Counted from the first letter of the stretch, positions 34,028-42,781 are shown. The stretch: DNA of 64,000 nucleotides from Bacillota bacterium (GCA_023435645.1 JAEYRK010000010.1:1-64000), one strand, 5' to 3'. Made by a program: numbers and translations. Notes: a model not told the origin generated them from the sequence alone.

Positions 34028-36295
34028 ATGGAGAATTTTCAGTACGGGCAGGAGAATAAGATGGAACAACAAACGGAACAGGGAACAAAGCAAGACGTAG
34101 GTTCCGATCAGAGCCGATTGGGAAAGGTGAGCTTAAGCCTGGTAGGAACAGCGGAGTGGCAACTGGAGGAGCAGCACCTGAACCTATGCCTCAGTATGAT
34201 TAAGAAAAACATTGAGAATTATACGACAGAGCTTAAGAAGCTTAGTGATGAGACGAAGGAGCTTTATGATAATTATCGTTCTAATAATCCTGAGCTTCAT
34301 AATGATCTGGTGGTCGGATTGGATATGAAATCTCAGGTGGAACGGATCCTACTGAAGAACCTGGTAGCAGTAAAGAAGCCTTATTTTGGCAGGATTGATT
34401 ATTATGAATACGGAGACGACGAAAGCTTCACTCTCTATATCGGCAAGCATGGAGTGCGTAAGAACAGGAGCGAGAGCTTGATTGTAGATTGGAGGGCACC
34501 GGTATCCAGTGTTTACTATGAAAGTGAAGTGGGAGAAAGCTCTTATCAGCCCCCCTTCGGAGAAAGAATCGACATTTCCCTGGAGCGAAAGCGAACCTAT
34601 GAGATTAACGAGGGGGCTCTGATTGACTTCTATGATTCAAATGTGATTACCAATGACGAGTTCCTGACGAAATACCTCAGTAAGAATAAGGAGGTGGTTC
34701 TGGGAGAAATCATTGCGACGATTCAGAAGGAGCAGAATGAAATCATCCGAGATACCCCCTTCCACAGTGTCATCGTACAGGGGGTTGCCGGTAGCGGTAA
34801 GACAACGGTGGCAATGCACCGAATTTCCTATATTCTCTATAATTATAAGGATAAATTCAGTCCGGATGAATTCTATATCATCGGTAGCAATCGGATGCTG
34901 ATCAATTACATCACAGGAGTACTACCGACTCTTGATGTATATCATGTGAATCAGATGACCATGGTGGAATTCTTCCAACTCCTGCTGGAGGGTGATTTTA
35001 ACCTGAAGAAGGGGAAATACACCCTAAACGACAGCTTCCTTAAGCTGGAGGAAAAGGCTTTTGAGGCAGGAAGAGCCGAGCTTAAGGCCTATAAGGGTTC
35101 AATGCATTTTATTAAGGCGCTTGATTACTATCTGAAGCAGTATGAGCGAAGGACCGTGGTAACGGAACCGGCAGTCTATCAGGGAGAAACAATCTACACG
35201 AAGGAGGAGATTATCTATTTTCTGAACTTTTTTGAAGAGAAGCCCCTTCAGGAGAAAATTGATCTGTTGAATAAGCAGCTGGCCTACCGGATCACCTCCT
35301 TGAATGAACAGGAGCTGCAGCGGAAGGAGGTAATCAATGCTGAGGTTAAGAAATACAAGAATTACTTCGGTAACCGGAGCAGGAAAATCAATCTGATGGA
35401 GATATATCTGGAATTTCTGGAGGAGCTGGAGCTGCATCCGGAGGAATTTTTAAAGCAGGAAATTCAGGTCATATCCGCGGAGGGAATTCAACTGCTCCGT
35501 AAGGATTTGCACCATAAGAAGCTGGATCTTTATGACCTGGCGATGCTGCTTCTGACGAAGAAACGGCTGAAGCAGACCAAGGACTTTGACTATGTCAGTC
35601 ATATCATTATAGATGAAGCACAGGACTTCGGTGTCATGGTGTTCTATCTGCTCAAGACTTTATTTAAGAGCTGCACCTATACCATTATGGGAGATATCTC
35701 TCAGAATATCCACTATGATACAGGAATGAATGACTGGGAGGCCTTAAAGCAGGAGGTTTTTCATCCGGAGAAGGATAAATTCTATGTGCTGGCGAAGAGC
35801 TATCGCAACACGGTGGAGATTTCAGAATTTGCCAGTAGGGTCCTGAAGAAATGCAGCTTTCAAACCTATGAGATCCAGCCTATCATCCGTCATGGCAATG
35901 AGGTTGTCCTAGCAAGGGTAACCAGTGAGAGTGCTATGGTCACTGCTGCTGTAAGGATTTTGAGCGATATCCTGCGAAACGGTTATGATACTGTTGCGGT
36001 TATTTGTCGTACAGTGGAGGAGACCAGAAGGGTTCAGGAGCTTCTAAAGCCCCAGATCAAGATAGAACAGCTTCCTGAGAAACTGGAGGAAATGACCTTC
36101 ATTAACGGTATTATGGTACTTCCAATTCATATGACGAAGGGTCTGGAATTTGACGCAGTTGTCATCTGGAATCCTGATGAGAAGAGCTATCAAGCCAAGG
36201 ATGCGGATGCTAAGCTCCTCTATGTGGCGATTACCCGGGCGATGCATGAGCTTTATATCCTCTATCAGAATTCCCTGACGAAGCTTCTGGCATAA
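34028..36295 (+). CDS. helD: HelD-like UvrD-family helicase (RNA polymerase recycling factor)
   Basis: A 755-residue SF1 ATPase. The start ATG 34028 has GAAGGAGG seven bases upstream. Residues 45-100 form a coiled-coil arm (IKKNIENYTTELKKLSDETKELYDN) as in HelD, which inserts into RNA polymerase channels. Walker A is GVAGSGKTTVAMHR (about 258-271), motif II IIDEAQDFG (about 535), motif III GDISQNIH and the later VLAKSYRN and VAITRA motifs of UvrD-type ATPases. HelD removes stalled RNA polymerase from DNA and nucleic acids. The N-terminal arm and the length separate it from UvrD/PcrA. It appears to be a single-gene transcript. Confidence 0.88.
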   Translation: MENFQYGQENKMEQQTEQGTKQDVGSDQSRLGKVSLSLVGTAEWQLEEQHLNLCLSMIKKNIENYTTELKKLSDETKELYDNYRSNNPELHNDLVVGLDMKSQVERILLKNLVAVKKPYFGRIDYYEYGDDESFTLYIGKHGVRKNRSESLIVDWRAPVSSVYYESEVGESSYQPPFGERIDISLERKRTYEINEGALIDFYDSNVITNDEFLTKYLSKNKEVVLGEIIATIQKEQNEIIRDTPFHSVIVQGVAGSGKTTVAMHRISYILYNYKDKFSPDEFYIIGSNRMLINYITGVLPTLDVYHVNQMTMVEFFQLLLEGDFNLKKGKYTLNDSFLKLEEKAFEAGRAELKAYKGSMHFIKALDYYLKQYERRTVVTEPAVYQGETIYTKEEIIYFLNFFEEKPLQEKIDLLNKQLAYRITSLNEQELQRKEVINAEVKKYKNYFGNRSRKINLMEIYLEFLEELELHPEEFLKQEIQVISAEGIQLLRKDLHHKKLDLYDLAMLLLTKKRLKQTKDFDYVSHIIIDEAQDFGVMVFYLLKTLFKSCTYTIMGDISQNIHYDTGMNDWEALKQEVFHPEKDKFYVLAKSYRNTVEISEFASRVLKKCSFQTYEIQPIIRHGNEVVLARVTSESAMVTAAVRILSDILRNGYDTVAVICRTVEETRRVQELLKPQIKIEQLPEKLEEMTFINGIMVLPIHMTKGLEFDAVVIWNPDEKSYQAKDADAKLLYVAITRAMHELYILYQNSLTKLLA

Positions 36296-36311
36296 TTTAA
36301 ATGAAATTTAA

Positions 36312-36494
36312 TCTGTTCGAGAAACAGCAAAGTTCTTATCCGATACCCTGCTGACCTCTAAGTTTATTCAGGGGATTCCTATTGTAGGTATCATAGGTGG
36401 TGCAGTGAATCATTCGGTGATTACGAGAATAAACCGCTATGGCAGATTAAAATATAAGAAGCGATACCTACTAAGTAAGGTCAATGCCTTGTAA
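36312..36494 (+). pseudogene. remnant of an EcsC-family gene (C-terminal 60 codons)
   Basis: Directly after a stop codon, one frame reads through to TAA 36492-36494 with no start codon or ribosome site. The translation includes TSKFIQGIPIVGIIGGA, VNHSVITRINRYGRLKY and KKRYL. This matches the end of EcsC-type proteins, in which a glycine-rich hydrophobic hairpin leads into a basic tail ending KKRYL, as I recall that family. Nothing upstream continues the gene: helD ends 17 bases before. It looks like the tail of a gene whose front was deleted. The family call is moderately sure, the broken state is clear. Confidence 0.6.
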
Positions 36495-36553
36495 TCTCCT
36501 GTCATGTTAAGATAAACTGTACGAAGTGTATCAAAAATTAAGAAAACGCACTC

Positions 36554-36582
36554 TTGACAAAACCATAGGTTATTAATATAAT
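36554..36582 (+). promoter_or_regulatory. tRNA promoter
   Basis: Perfect TTGACA (36554-36559) and TATAAT (36577-36582) with a 17-base gap, 24 bases before the tRNA-Val gene. Confidence 0.85.
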
Positions 36583-36605
36583 GGAACAGTACTTTTCGAG
36601 TGCAT

Positions 36606-36678
36606 GGGATCTTAGCTCAGCTGGGAGAGCATCTGCCTTACAAGCAGAGGGTCATAGGTTCGAGCCCTATAGGTCCCA
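36606..36678 (+). tRNA. tRNA-Val (anticodon TAC)
   Basis: A 73-nt cloverleaf: acceptor GGGATCT/AGGTCCC with discriminator A, D arm with AGCTCAG.TGGGAGAGC, anticodon stem TCTGC/GCAGA with loop CTTACAA (anticodon 36639-36641), and T loop GGTTCGAGCC. The CCA end is not encoded. Confidence 0.97.
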
Positions 36679-36738
36679 TTGATGAAGTATGAAAGGCTGT
36701 GACTTACATAGGTTCGGCTGATTGCTTCATGCTCCTGT

Positions 36739-36812
36739 GGCGAAGTAGCTCAGTTGGCGAGAGCATGCGGTTCATACCCGCAGTGTCGGCGGTTCAAATC
36801 CGTCCTTCGCTA
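36739..36812 (+). tRNA. tRNA-Met, elongator type (anticodon CAT)
   Basis: A 74-nt cloverleaf: acceptor GGCGAAG/CTTCGCT (first pair G-U), anticodon stem TGCGG/CCGCA with loop TTCATAC (anticodon 36773-36775), T loop GGTTCAAATCC, discriminator A. The anticodon stem lacks the three G-C pairs of initiator tRNA (GGG/CCC). A lysidine-modified tRNA-Ile cannot be fully excluded from the anticodon alone. It is 60 bases after tRNA-Val, in the same transcript. Confidence 0.95.
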
Positions 36813-36818
36813 TTAGGT

Positions 36819-36842
36819 AAGGGTTATGGAAACAACCCTTTT
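36819..36842 (+). terminator. terminator of the tRNA pair
   Basis: AAGGGTT, eight-base loop, AACCCTT followed by TTG. Short T run, but placed directly after tRNA-Met. Confidence 0.6.
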
Positions 36843-36850
36843 GTACTGTA

Positions 36851-36897
36851 TAAGTGTAGATATTGACTTAGAAATAAGTTTGATATTTACACTTATT
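36851..36897. other. AT-rich hairpin after the tRNA genes
   Basis: TAAGTGTA..ATAT..ACTT pairs with AAGT..ATAT..TACACTTA, followed by TTTTATTTG. Probably a second, backup terminator. Confidence 0.5.
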
Positions 36898-36985
36898 TTA
36901 TTTGTACTCTTCGTAGGAATTTCACCCGCAAGGTAGTACACTCTATCAGAGGAAATTCGTAAAGAAGGCCGGTACGATTTGCGGG

Positions 36986-37014
36986 TTGACGAAGTCCAAA
37001 ATAATACTTACAAT
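36986..37014 (+). promoter_or_regulatory. promoter of the RACo-like gene
   Basis: TTGACG (36986-36991), 17 bases, TACAAT (37009-37014). The -35 is abutted by TTGCGGG (36979-36985), whose complement CCCGCAA lies at 36925-36931; this spaced inverted repeat could be an operator. Confidence 0.6.
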
Positions 37015-37120
37015 GAAGCTAGCATATGATCCTTCTTATCCATAGCCAAAACTGAAGTGCTTTTGATGAAAGAGAAGAAGATTGTATGTAAGACCATAGG
37101 AACAGGCGGCTGATGTAGCA

Positions 37121-38704
37121 ATGGGTATGAAGATAACACTCCGGTATCCGGAGGACCACCATAGCCTTATCCTGGATTGCCGGGAGGGAGAAAGCCTGCT
37201 GGAGGCAATGGAGCGCCAGAAGGTTACTTACCGTGCAGAATGCGGCGGCAGAGGAGCTTGCGGAAAATGCAGGATAAAGCTCTTGGCAGGTGAACTGAAG
37301 ATTACTTCCTGGGACAGGGCATGCTTCAGGGAAGAAGAGCTACAGCAGGGGTATCGTCTGTCCTGTAAAGCCTATCCTGAGGAGGACTGCCTACTAGAGC
37401 TGCTTCCCGGATTTGAGACCCGGGATTACGCGGTCGTAACGGAAGCTTCTGTTCATGATACTGTTGCGAATTCTATGGAAACCAGGTCCGAGGGGCAGGC
37501 GCTTTACGCGGATCCAATGAGGACCGGACAGAAGCTGTCCATAGCCATCGATTTAGGAACGACAACTCTGGTATTTGCCCTGGTGGATCATAGAGGCAGG
37601 GTAATCAGGACATATTCCTCCCTTAATCCCCAGCGAGCCTATGGGGCTGATGTCATCAGCAGAATAAAAGCCTCCATGGAAGGAAAAAAGGAGCTCCTGC
37701 GGGATAGAATCAGAGCGGAGCTTAAGGAGGGAATTTGGACGCTCATCCATCAGGAAGAGATAGAGCCGGATGGGATCGGGCAAATTATGCTTGCAGGTAA
37801 CACAACCATGATTCATTTACTTATGGGATATGATTGCAGTTCCCTGGGTACTTATCCCTTCACTCCGGTGAATATAAAGAGGCTAAGGATAAAGACCAAG
37901 GAAATCCTTTCACTGGAGGATCAAATACCATTTACTATATTTCCAGGGATCTCTGCCTTTGTTGGTGGAGATATCCTGGCAGGGTTACTTGCCTGTGGCT
38001 TTGACAGGACAGATCGGGTCAATTTGCTGGTGGACCTTGGGACCAATGGGGAGATGGCCCTGGGAAACCGGAAGCAATTTCTGGTGACCTCCACGGCAGC
38101 CGGTCCGGCCTTTGAAGGTGGTAATCTTAGCTGTGGAATGGGGAGCATACCGGGAGCAATCAGCCATGTGAGGATAGAGGAAGGAATAGGTCGATTTGAT
38201 ACAATTGGGGGAAAGCCTCCAATCGGCATCTGTGGTACAGGTGTCCTGGAGCTTACCGCAGAGCTTCTGAACAATGGTTGGATGGATGAAAACGGATTAC
38301 TGGCAGATCCGTATTTTGAACAAGGCTATGAGATTGGCGGGATGAAGTTCCTGCAGAAGGATGTCAGAGAGCTGCAGATGGCAAAAGCAGCTGTCAGGGC
38401 AGGAATTGAGATTTTAGTCCGAAGGCATGGAATAGCCTTCGAGAAGATTGATAAAGTATATCTGGCCGGTGGGTTTGGATATCGAATGGATGTAGCAAAG
38501 GCAGTCCGGATTGGCCTGTTCCCTCCTGAACTGGAGAAAAAAATCGTTGCGGTTGGGAACAGCTCCTTATCGGGGATGATCCGCTGCCTGACAGATGAAG
38601 CGGCAGAGGCGGGTATGGAACAGCTCCTGGCTGTCGCACAGGAAATTCATCTTTCCAATGAAGCGGATTTTAATGAGAGATATCTGGAGGCAATGTCCTT
38701 CTAG
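37121..38704 (+). CDS. RACo-like ferredoxin/ASKHA ATPase (DUF4445; corrinoid-protein activator family)
   Basis: A 527-residue protein. Residues 1-90 are a plant-type 2Fe-2S ferredoxin domain with CGGRGACGKC (Cx5Cx2C, about 41-50) and the distant Cys in RLSCKAYP (about 84). From about 137, an ASKHA actin-like ATPase fold appears with SIAIDLGTTTLVFAL (phosphate 1), VDLGTNGEMALG (phosphate 2) and VYLAGGFGYRM (adenosine). RACo proteins reduce cobalt in corrinoid proteins at the cost of ATP. No corrinoid methyltransferase gene is nearby, so its partner is elsewhere or different. The start is ATG 37121 or 37127; the ribosome site is poor. Confidence 0.85.
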   Translation: MGMKITLRYPEDHHSLILDCREGESLLEAMERQKVTYRAECGGRGACGKCRIKLLAGELKITSWDRACFREEELQQGYRLSCKAYPEEDCLLELLPGFETRDYAVVTEASVHDTVANSMETRSEGQALYADPMRTGQKLSIAIDLGTTTLVFALVDHRGRVIRTYSSLNPQRAYGADVISRIKASMEGKKELLRDRIRAELKEGIWTLIHQEEIEPDGIGQIMLAGNTTMIHLLMGYDCSSLGTYPFTPVNIKRLRIKTKEILSLEDQIPFTIFPGISAFVGGDILAGLLACGFDRTDRVNLLVDLGTNGEMALGNRKQFLVTSTAAGPAFEGGNLSCGMGSIPGAISHVRIEEGIGRFDTIGGKPPIGICGTGVLELTAELLNNGWMDENGLLADPYFEQGYEIGGMKFLQKDVRELQMAKAAVRAGIEILVRRHGIAFEKIDKVYLAGGFGYRMDVAKAVRIGLFPPELEKKIVAVGNSSLSGMIRCLTDEAAEAGMEQLLAVAQEIHLSNEADFNERYLEAMSF

Positions 38705-38744
38705 CTTACAGACACTCATGGGATAGAAATGGAGGAAATGATAG

Positions 38745-39296
38745 ATGAGAATAGGTACAGGTTATGATGTTCATAGATTAGTAGAGGAAAGGGAACTGAT
38801 TCTGGGCGGGGTGAAGATTCCCTATGAGAAGGGGCTATTGGGACACTCAGATGCAGATGTGTTACTCCACGCAATCATGGATGCCCTGCTGGGAGCCGCA
38901 GCCTTAGGAGATATCGGTAAGCACTTTCCGGATACAGAGGAGGCATATCAGGGCATTTCAAGTATAAAGCTGTTAGAGAAGGTGAGGGACCTGATTTCAG
39001 ATAAGCTCTATGTTGTTGAGAATATTGATGCGACCATCATCGCACAGAAGCCGAAGCTGGCGCCTTATCTGCCGCAGATGGTCTTAAATATCGCCGGGAC
39101 TCTTGGGATAGAAGAGGATAGGGTAAATATAAAAGCGACAACGGAGGAAGGTCTCGGGTTCACCGGGGAGGGTCTAGGAATTGCAGCGAATGCTGTATGC
39201 CTGCTGGAATCCCTGCTAAACTATCAGGTGGATGTGACACCGCAATCAGGTGATGGCTGTAGCAGCTGTCCCGGCTGCTCCAGAAAGAGAGACTAG
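38745..39296 (+). CDS. ispF: 2-C-methyl-D-erythritol 2,4-cyclodiphosphate synthase
   Basis: A 183-residue trimeric enzyme of the MEP isoprenoid pathway, starting at ATG 38745 after GGAGG. The N-terminus MRIGTGYDVHRL and LGHSDADVLLHAIMDALLGAAALGDIGKHFPD carry the zinc-binding Asp and His residues. IKATTEEGLGFTGEGLGIAANAV (about 126-148) is the CDP-binding and signature loop. Family members are usually about 157-160 residues; here about 25 extra C-terminal residues include CSSCPGC, a possible metal-binding or redox tail. It is 40 bases after the RACo-like gene and likely co-transcribed. Confidence 0.95.
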   Translation: MRIGTGYDVHRLVEERELILGGVKIPYEKGLLGHSDADVLLHAIMDALLGAAALGDIGKHFPDTEEAYQGISSIKLLEKVRDLISDKLYVVENIDATIIAQKPKLAPYLPQMVLNIAGTLGIEEDRVNIKATTEEGLGFTGEGLGIAANAVCLLESLLNYQVDVTPQSGDGCSSCPGCSRKRD

Positions 39297-39332
39297 ACCA
39301 CAGTGGTATTGATCCGGGATATGATTTAGGTA

Positions 39333-39361
39333 TTGACAAAATATAAAACAGTGCATACAAT
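39333..39361 (+). promoter_or_regulatory. promoter of the cysteine T-box operon
   Basis: TTGACA (39333-39338), 17 bases, TACAAT (39356-39361). The transcript would begin near 39368 with the T-box leader. Confidence 0.8.
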
Positions 39362-39367
39362 AGATAA

Positions 39368-39635
39368 AACAACCGTAATTATAAGAATATTTCGGTATAG
39401 GAAAAAGCAAGGAACGGAAAAGTAACTCATAGAATAGTATCAGAGATAGAATGTCATCGGCTGAAAGCATTCTTTACGAGGATATGAGTGAAGTGCATCC
39501 GGGAGCTGGTCCGGTGAATATTTTAGTCGGACACGGTAACAGCCGTTATCTGTAGAAGATGCTTGCGGGTTATTTCGCAAGCAAATAGAGTGGAACCGCG
39601 TATACACCGCCTCTATACTTAGGGGCGGTATTTTT
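39368..39635 (+). promoter_or_regulatory. cysteine T-box riboswitch
   Basis: The T-box sequence GAGTGGAACCGCG is at 39588-39600, followed by a terminator (ACCGCC/GGCGGT, 39606-39629, then TATTTTT). In Stem I, ACTCAT (about 39424-39429) pairs with ATGAGT (39484-39489). The specifier bulge GAAGTGCA then contains TGC (39494-39496, cysteine) followed by A. The bulge UGGA would pair with discriminator U73, which is the tRNA-Cys base. Uncharged tRNA-Cys should switch on cysE-cysS-mrnC. Confidence 0.92.
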
Positions 39636-39784
39636 GTGTTCTGGTAAGGTGAGTAAGAGCTGTCTCATAGAACCGAAGATGCTTCTATTTTCGGCTGCAT
39701 CTGCAAAATCTCACCGGATTTAGCATGTCCGTGGTTTGATATTGCATATAATAGTGTAAATATATCCTCATAGGGGGTTAGATC

Positions 39785-40456
39785 ATGGGATTTTTGAAAT
39801 ATATTAAAGATGAAATGGAAATTATAAAAGAGCGGGATCCGGCAATCAAAACGCCGCTAGAGGTATTCCTCTATCCCAGCTTTAAAGCAATTATCCGGTA
39901 TCGGATCGCACATAGGCTTTATATGAAGCGCCGTTATTTACTGGCCAGGTGGTATTCACAGAGAACTGTCAGAAAGACCGGAATTGAGATTCATCCGGGT
40001 GCTACAATTGGAAAGGGATTATTTATCGACCATGGTCAAGGGGTGGTCATCGGTGAAACTGCAGTGATTGGAGACAATGTTACACTATACCAGGGAGTAA
40101 CCTTAGGAGGCACCGGTAAGGAACAGGGAAAACGTCATCCTACCATCGGTAATAATGTTATGATCAGTGCCGGAGCCAAGGTGATCGGCTCCTTCACTGT
40201 CGGAGAGAATTCAAAAATCGGAGCCGGCTCCGTCGTATTATCTGAGGTGCCGCCAAACTCAACCGTAGTCGGAGTACCCGGCAGAGTAGTGAAGCGGGAC
40301 AATGTCCGAATACCCAGGGAGGACATGGATCAGATCCATTTACCGGACCCAGTGCAAAATGAAATGGTTACCATCAAGCAGGAGAATGAGAGTCTGAAGC
40401 AAGAATTAAGGAAACTAAGGGAACGACTCGATCAACTGGAGAAGAACAGTACTTGA
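39785..40456 (+). CDS. cysE: serine O-acetyltransferase
   Basis: A 223-residue left-handed beta-helix enzyme that makes O-acetylserine from serine and acetyl-CoA, the first step of cysteine synthesis. The hexapeptide repeats begin at about 70: IHPGATIGKGLFIDHGQGVVIGETAVIGDNVTLYQGVTLGGTG includes the catalytic His-Asp region (DHGxGVVIGE). The C-terminal tail (MVTIKQENESLKQELRKLRERLDQLEKN) is an added coiled coil beyond the usual end. The start ATG 39785 follows AGGGGG. It is the first gene of the Cys T-box operon. Confidence 0.96.
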   Translation: MGFLKYIKDEMEIIKERDPAIKTPLEVFLYPSFKAIIRYRIAHRLYMKRRYLLARWYSQRTVRKTGIEIHPGATIGKGLFIDHGQGVVIGETAVIGDNVTLYQGVTLGGTGKEQGKRHPTIGNNVMISAGAKVIGSFTVGENSKIGAGSVVLSEVPPNSTVVGVPGRVVKRDNVRIPREDMDQIHLPDPVQNEMVTIKQENESLKQELRKLRERLDQLEKNST

Positions 40457-40494
40457 AAAGGATAAAAAAGCACAATTGAAGGAGGAAGCTTAGG

Positions 40495-41898
40495 ATGAGA
40501 ATATATAATACCCTAACTCAGAAGAAAGAGGAGTTCATACCGATTGAGGAAGGTAAGGTTCGGATGTATGTCTGCGGTCCGACCGTTTATAATTATATCC
40601 ATATCGGTAATGCCAGACCGGTTATTTTCTTTGATACGGTCAGAAGATTTCTTGAATATAAGGGGTATCAGGTCAATTACGTCACCAATTTTACTGATGT
40701 GGATGATAAGATCATTAAGAGGGCCTTGGAGGAGGGTGTTGATTCCAAGGATATCTCCGAACGCTTCATTCAGGAGTTTATAAAGGATACACAAGCTTTA
40801 AATGTATTACAAGCCTCCTGCCATCCAAAGGCAACTGAGGAAATTGACGATATGATCCGCATGATTGGCATCCTGATTGAGAAGGGGCATGCCTATGAGA
40901 AGAATGGTACGGTGTATTACAGGACTAGAAGCTTTAAAGAATATGGCAAGCTTTCTAAGAAGAACATAGATGATCTGGAGGCAGGTGCCCGTATCGCAGT
41001 CAGTGAGGAGAAGGAGGACCCCATGGATTTCGTTCTCTGGAAGCCAAAGAAGGAAGGGGAGCCTTATTGGTCCGCTCCCTGGAGCGACGGTCGTCCCGGC
41101 TGGCATATCGAATGTTCCGTCATGAGCAGTAAGTATCTTGGGGAACAGATTGATATCCATGGAGGTGGTGAGGATCTGATCTTCCCCCACCATGAAAATG
41201 AAATTGCCCAAAGCGAAGCAGTCTCCGGTAAGCCCTTTGCCCGCTACTGGATGCATAATGCATTCTTAAATATTGATAATAAGAAAATGTCAAAGTCCGA
41301 TGGGAATTTCTTTACGGTCCGCGAAATACTGGAGCAGTATTCCTCTGAGGTACTCCGATTCCTTATGTTGAACGCCCACTATCGCAGTCCTCTTAATTTC
41401 AGCAGGGATCTGATGGAGGCAGCGAAAAATTCCTTAAACAGAATTCTTACCTCGGCAGGCCAGCTGGAGTATCTTCTCAAGAGTGGTGTACTGAAGGAAG
41501 GGGATAGCTCCTCTGTGGAGAAGGAGCTTCTAAAGGAAGCAGAAGGCTTCCGTGAGAATTTTGATCATGCGATGGAGGATGACTTTAATACCGCCGATGC
41601 AATTACAGCCATCTTTGAGCTAGTCAGATTGGCGAATTCCAACTGCAATGGGGATTCCACCATAGGCTTTGTTCAGGAGCTATATGACAAAATCCTTCTG
41701 CTCTGCGATGTCCTTGGACTGAAGGCCCATCAGGAGCAGGAGCTCTTAGCGGAGGAAATCGAGCAGCTGATTGAGGACAGACAGAATGCCAGGAGGAACA
41801 AGGATTTTGCCAGAGCAGATGAGATCAGGCAACAGCTGCTGGAGAAGGGAATTGTGCTGGAGGATACCAGAGAAGGAGTAAGATGGAAAAGGATGTAA
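40495..41898 (+). CDS. cysS: cysteinyl-tRNA synthetase
   Basis: A 467-residue class I synthetase. MYVCGPTVYNYIHIGNARPV carries the first zinc Cys and the HIGH-type motif (HIGN, about 35). GWHIECSVM and HHENEIAQSEA supply the other zinc ligands, and KKMSKSDGN (about 266) is the KMSKS loop. The C-terminal anticodon domain includes DRQNARRNKDFARADEIRQQL. Length is normal. The start ATG 40495 follows GAAGGAGG. Second gene of the Cys T-box operon, so cysteine synthesis and charging respond together. Confidence 0.97.
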   Translation: MRIYNTLTQKKEEFIPIEEGKVRMYVCGPTVYNYIHIGNARPVIFFDTVRRFLEYKGYQVNYVTNFTDVDDKIIKRALEEGVDSKDISERFIQEFIKDTQALNVLQASCHPKATEEIDDMIRMIGILIEKGHAYEKNGTVYYRTRSFKEYGKLSKKNIDDLEAGARIAVSEEKEDPMDFVLWKPKKEGEPYWSAPWSDGRPGWHIECSVMSSKYLGEQIDIHGGGEDLIFPHHENEIAQSEAVSGKPFARYWMHNAFLNIDNKKMSKSDGNFFTVREILEQYSSEVLRFLMLNAHYRSPLNFSRDLMEAAKNSLNRILTSAGQLEYLLKSGVLKEGDSSSVEKELLKEAEGFRENFDHAMEDDFNTADAITAIFELVRLANSNCNGDSTIGFVQELYDKILLLCDVLGLKAHQEQELLAEEIEQLIEDRQNARRNKDFARADEIRQQLLEKGIVLEDTREGVRWKRM

Positions 41899-42341
41899 CA
41901 GCGGATTATAATATAGAGTCCCTGGCAGGATATATCAGAAGGATGTGGGACCTTCCAGAAATGGATTTAAGGACCTATTCCCCGCTCACCCTGGCATTTA
42001 TCGGTGATTCCATCTATGACCTGATTATTCGTACCCTGGTCGTGGAGAGTGGCAATGCGCCGGTTAATAAACTTCATAAGCAGGTTACGAAGCAGGTTCA
42101 GGCAACCGCTCAGGCAGAGCTGTTCCATAAGCTACAGGATCGGCTCACGGAGGAAGAAATGGCTGTCTATAAGCGGGGGAGGAATGCCAAATCCTTTACC
42201 TCGGCTAAGAATGCCGGAATTGTGGAATACCGTACGGCCACCGGCTTGGAGGCTCTGATTGGCTATCTCTACCTGTCCGGACGGATCAACCGTATTCTGG
42301 AGCTAATCAAACCCTCCCTCAATATCACCCCGATCACTTAA
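41883..42341 (+). CDS. mrnC: mini-ribonuclease III
   Basis: A 152-residue RNase III catalytic domain without a double-stranded RNA-binding domain, as in Mini-III, which matures 23S rRNA ends in Firmicutes. PLTLAFIGDSIYDLIIR (about 34-50) is the RNase III signature with acidic metal ligands, and GLEALIGYLYLSG (about 122) the second acidic site. It overlaps the end of cysS by 16 bases, with its ribosome site (AGGAG) inside cysS. This cysS-mrnC order is common in Firmicutes. Last gene of the T-box operon. Confidence 0.94.
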   Translation: MEKDVTADYNIESLAGYIRRMWDLPEMDLRTYSPLTLAFIGDSIYDLIIRTLVVESGNAPVNKLHKQVTKQVQATAQAELFHKLQDRLTEEEMAVYKRGRNAKSFTSAKNAGIVEYRTATGLEALIGYLYLSGRINRILELIKPSLNITPIT

Positions 42342-42478
42342 GAGAGTTTACCGGGATGGGTCGGAGCCCCTTCCATTCCCATTGCCCTTTGAAAGCAATG
42401 AGCTCATTACCTGCGTAATGTGTTTGAACCCCCCTGCGATCGGGTCCATAGCTGGGTACGATTACCCTGAAATAGGAA

Positions 42479-42531
42479 TGCCTTACAATTGGAGCATATC
42501 AATCTGATATCAATTGTAGGGCTTTTTTTGA
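42479..42531 (+). terminator. terminator of the cysE-cysS-mrnC operon
   Basis: GCCTTACAATTG and CAATTGTAGGGC form a long stem (one G-U), followed by seven T. The remaining parts of the gap, 42342-42478 and 42532-42781, hold no gene. The first has short local hairpins only; the second has a poor promoter candidate (TTGCCA 42634, TATGCC 42656). Confidence 0.9.
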
Positions 42532-42781
42532 TACCATTATGACAAGATAAGGAAGGGTTCGGGCTGGTTTCCGGCTTGATCCTCATTTGGCCAAAGGGGA
42601 AAGCAAAACTATGGTAAGTTTTTCTTAATGAATTTGCCATTCTTTTGCCTTATTATATGCCTAATATTAAGCAAGGATGTGAAAACTGGCAGTTGTGACT
42701 TATTTTAGTAAAGCCTGCAGTCTAGAGATTACTGATGTGAATTGAGAAGATATTGCAGGGTTTTACTGGCAAGGAGAGAGA

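Noticed and set aside
42342..42478. Possible tRNA or SRP-like RNA after mrnC
   Set aside because: Short hairpins and a GGTTCAAAC-like string exist on the minus strand, but no cloverleaf or SRP core could be built.
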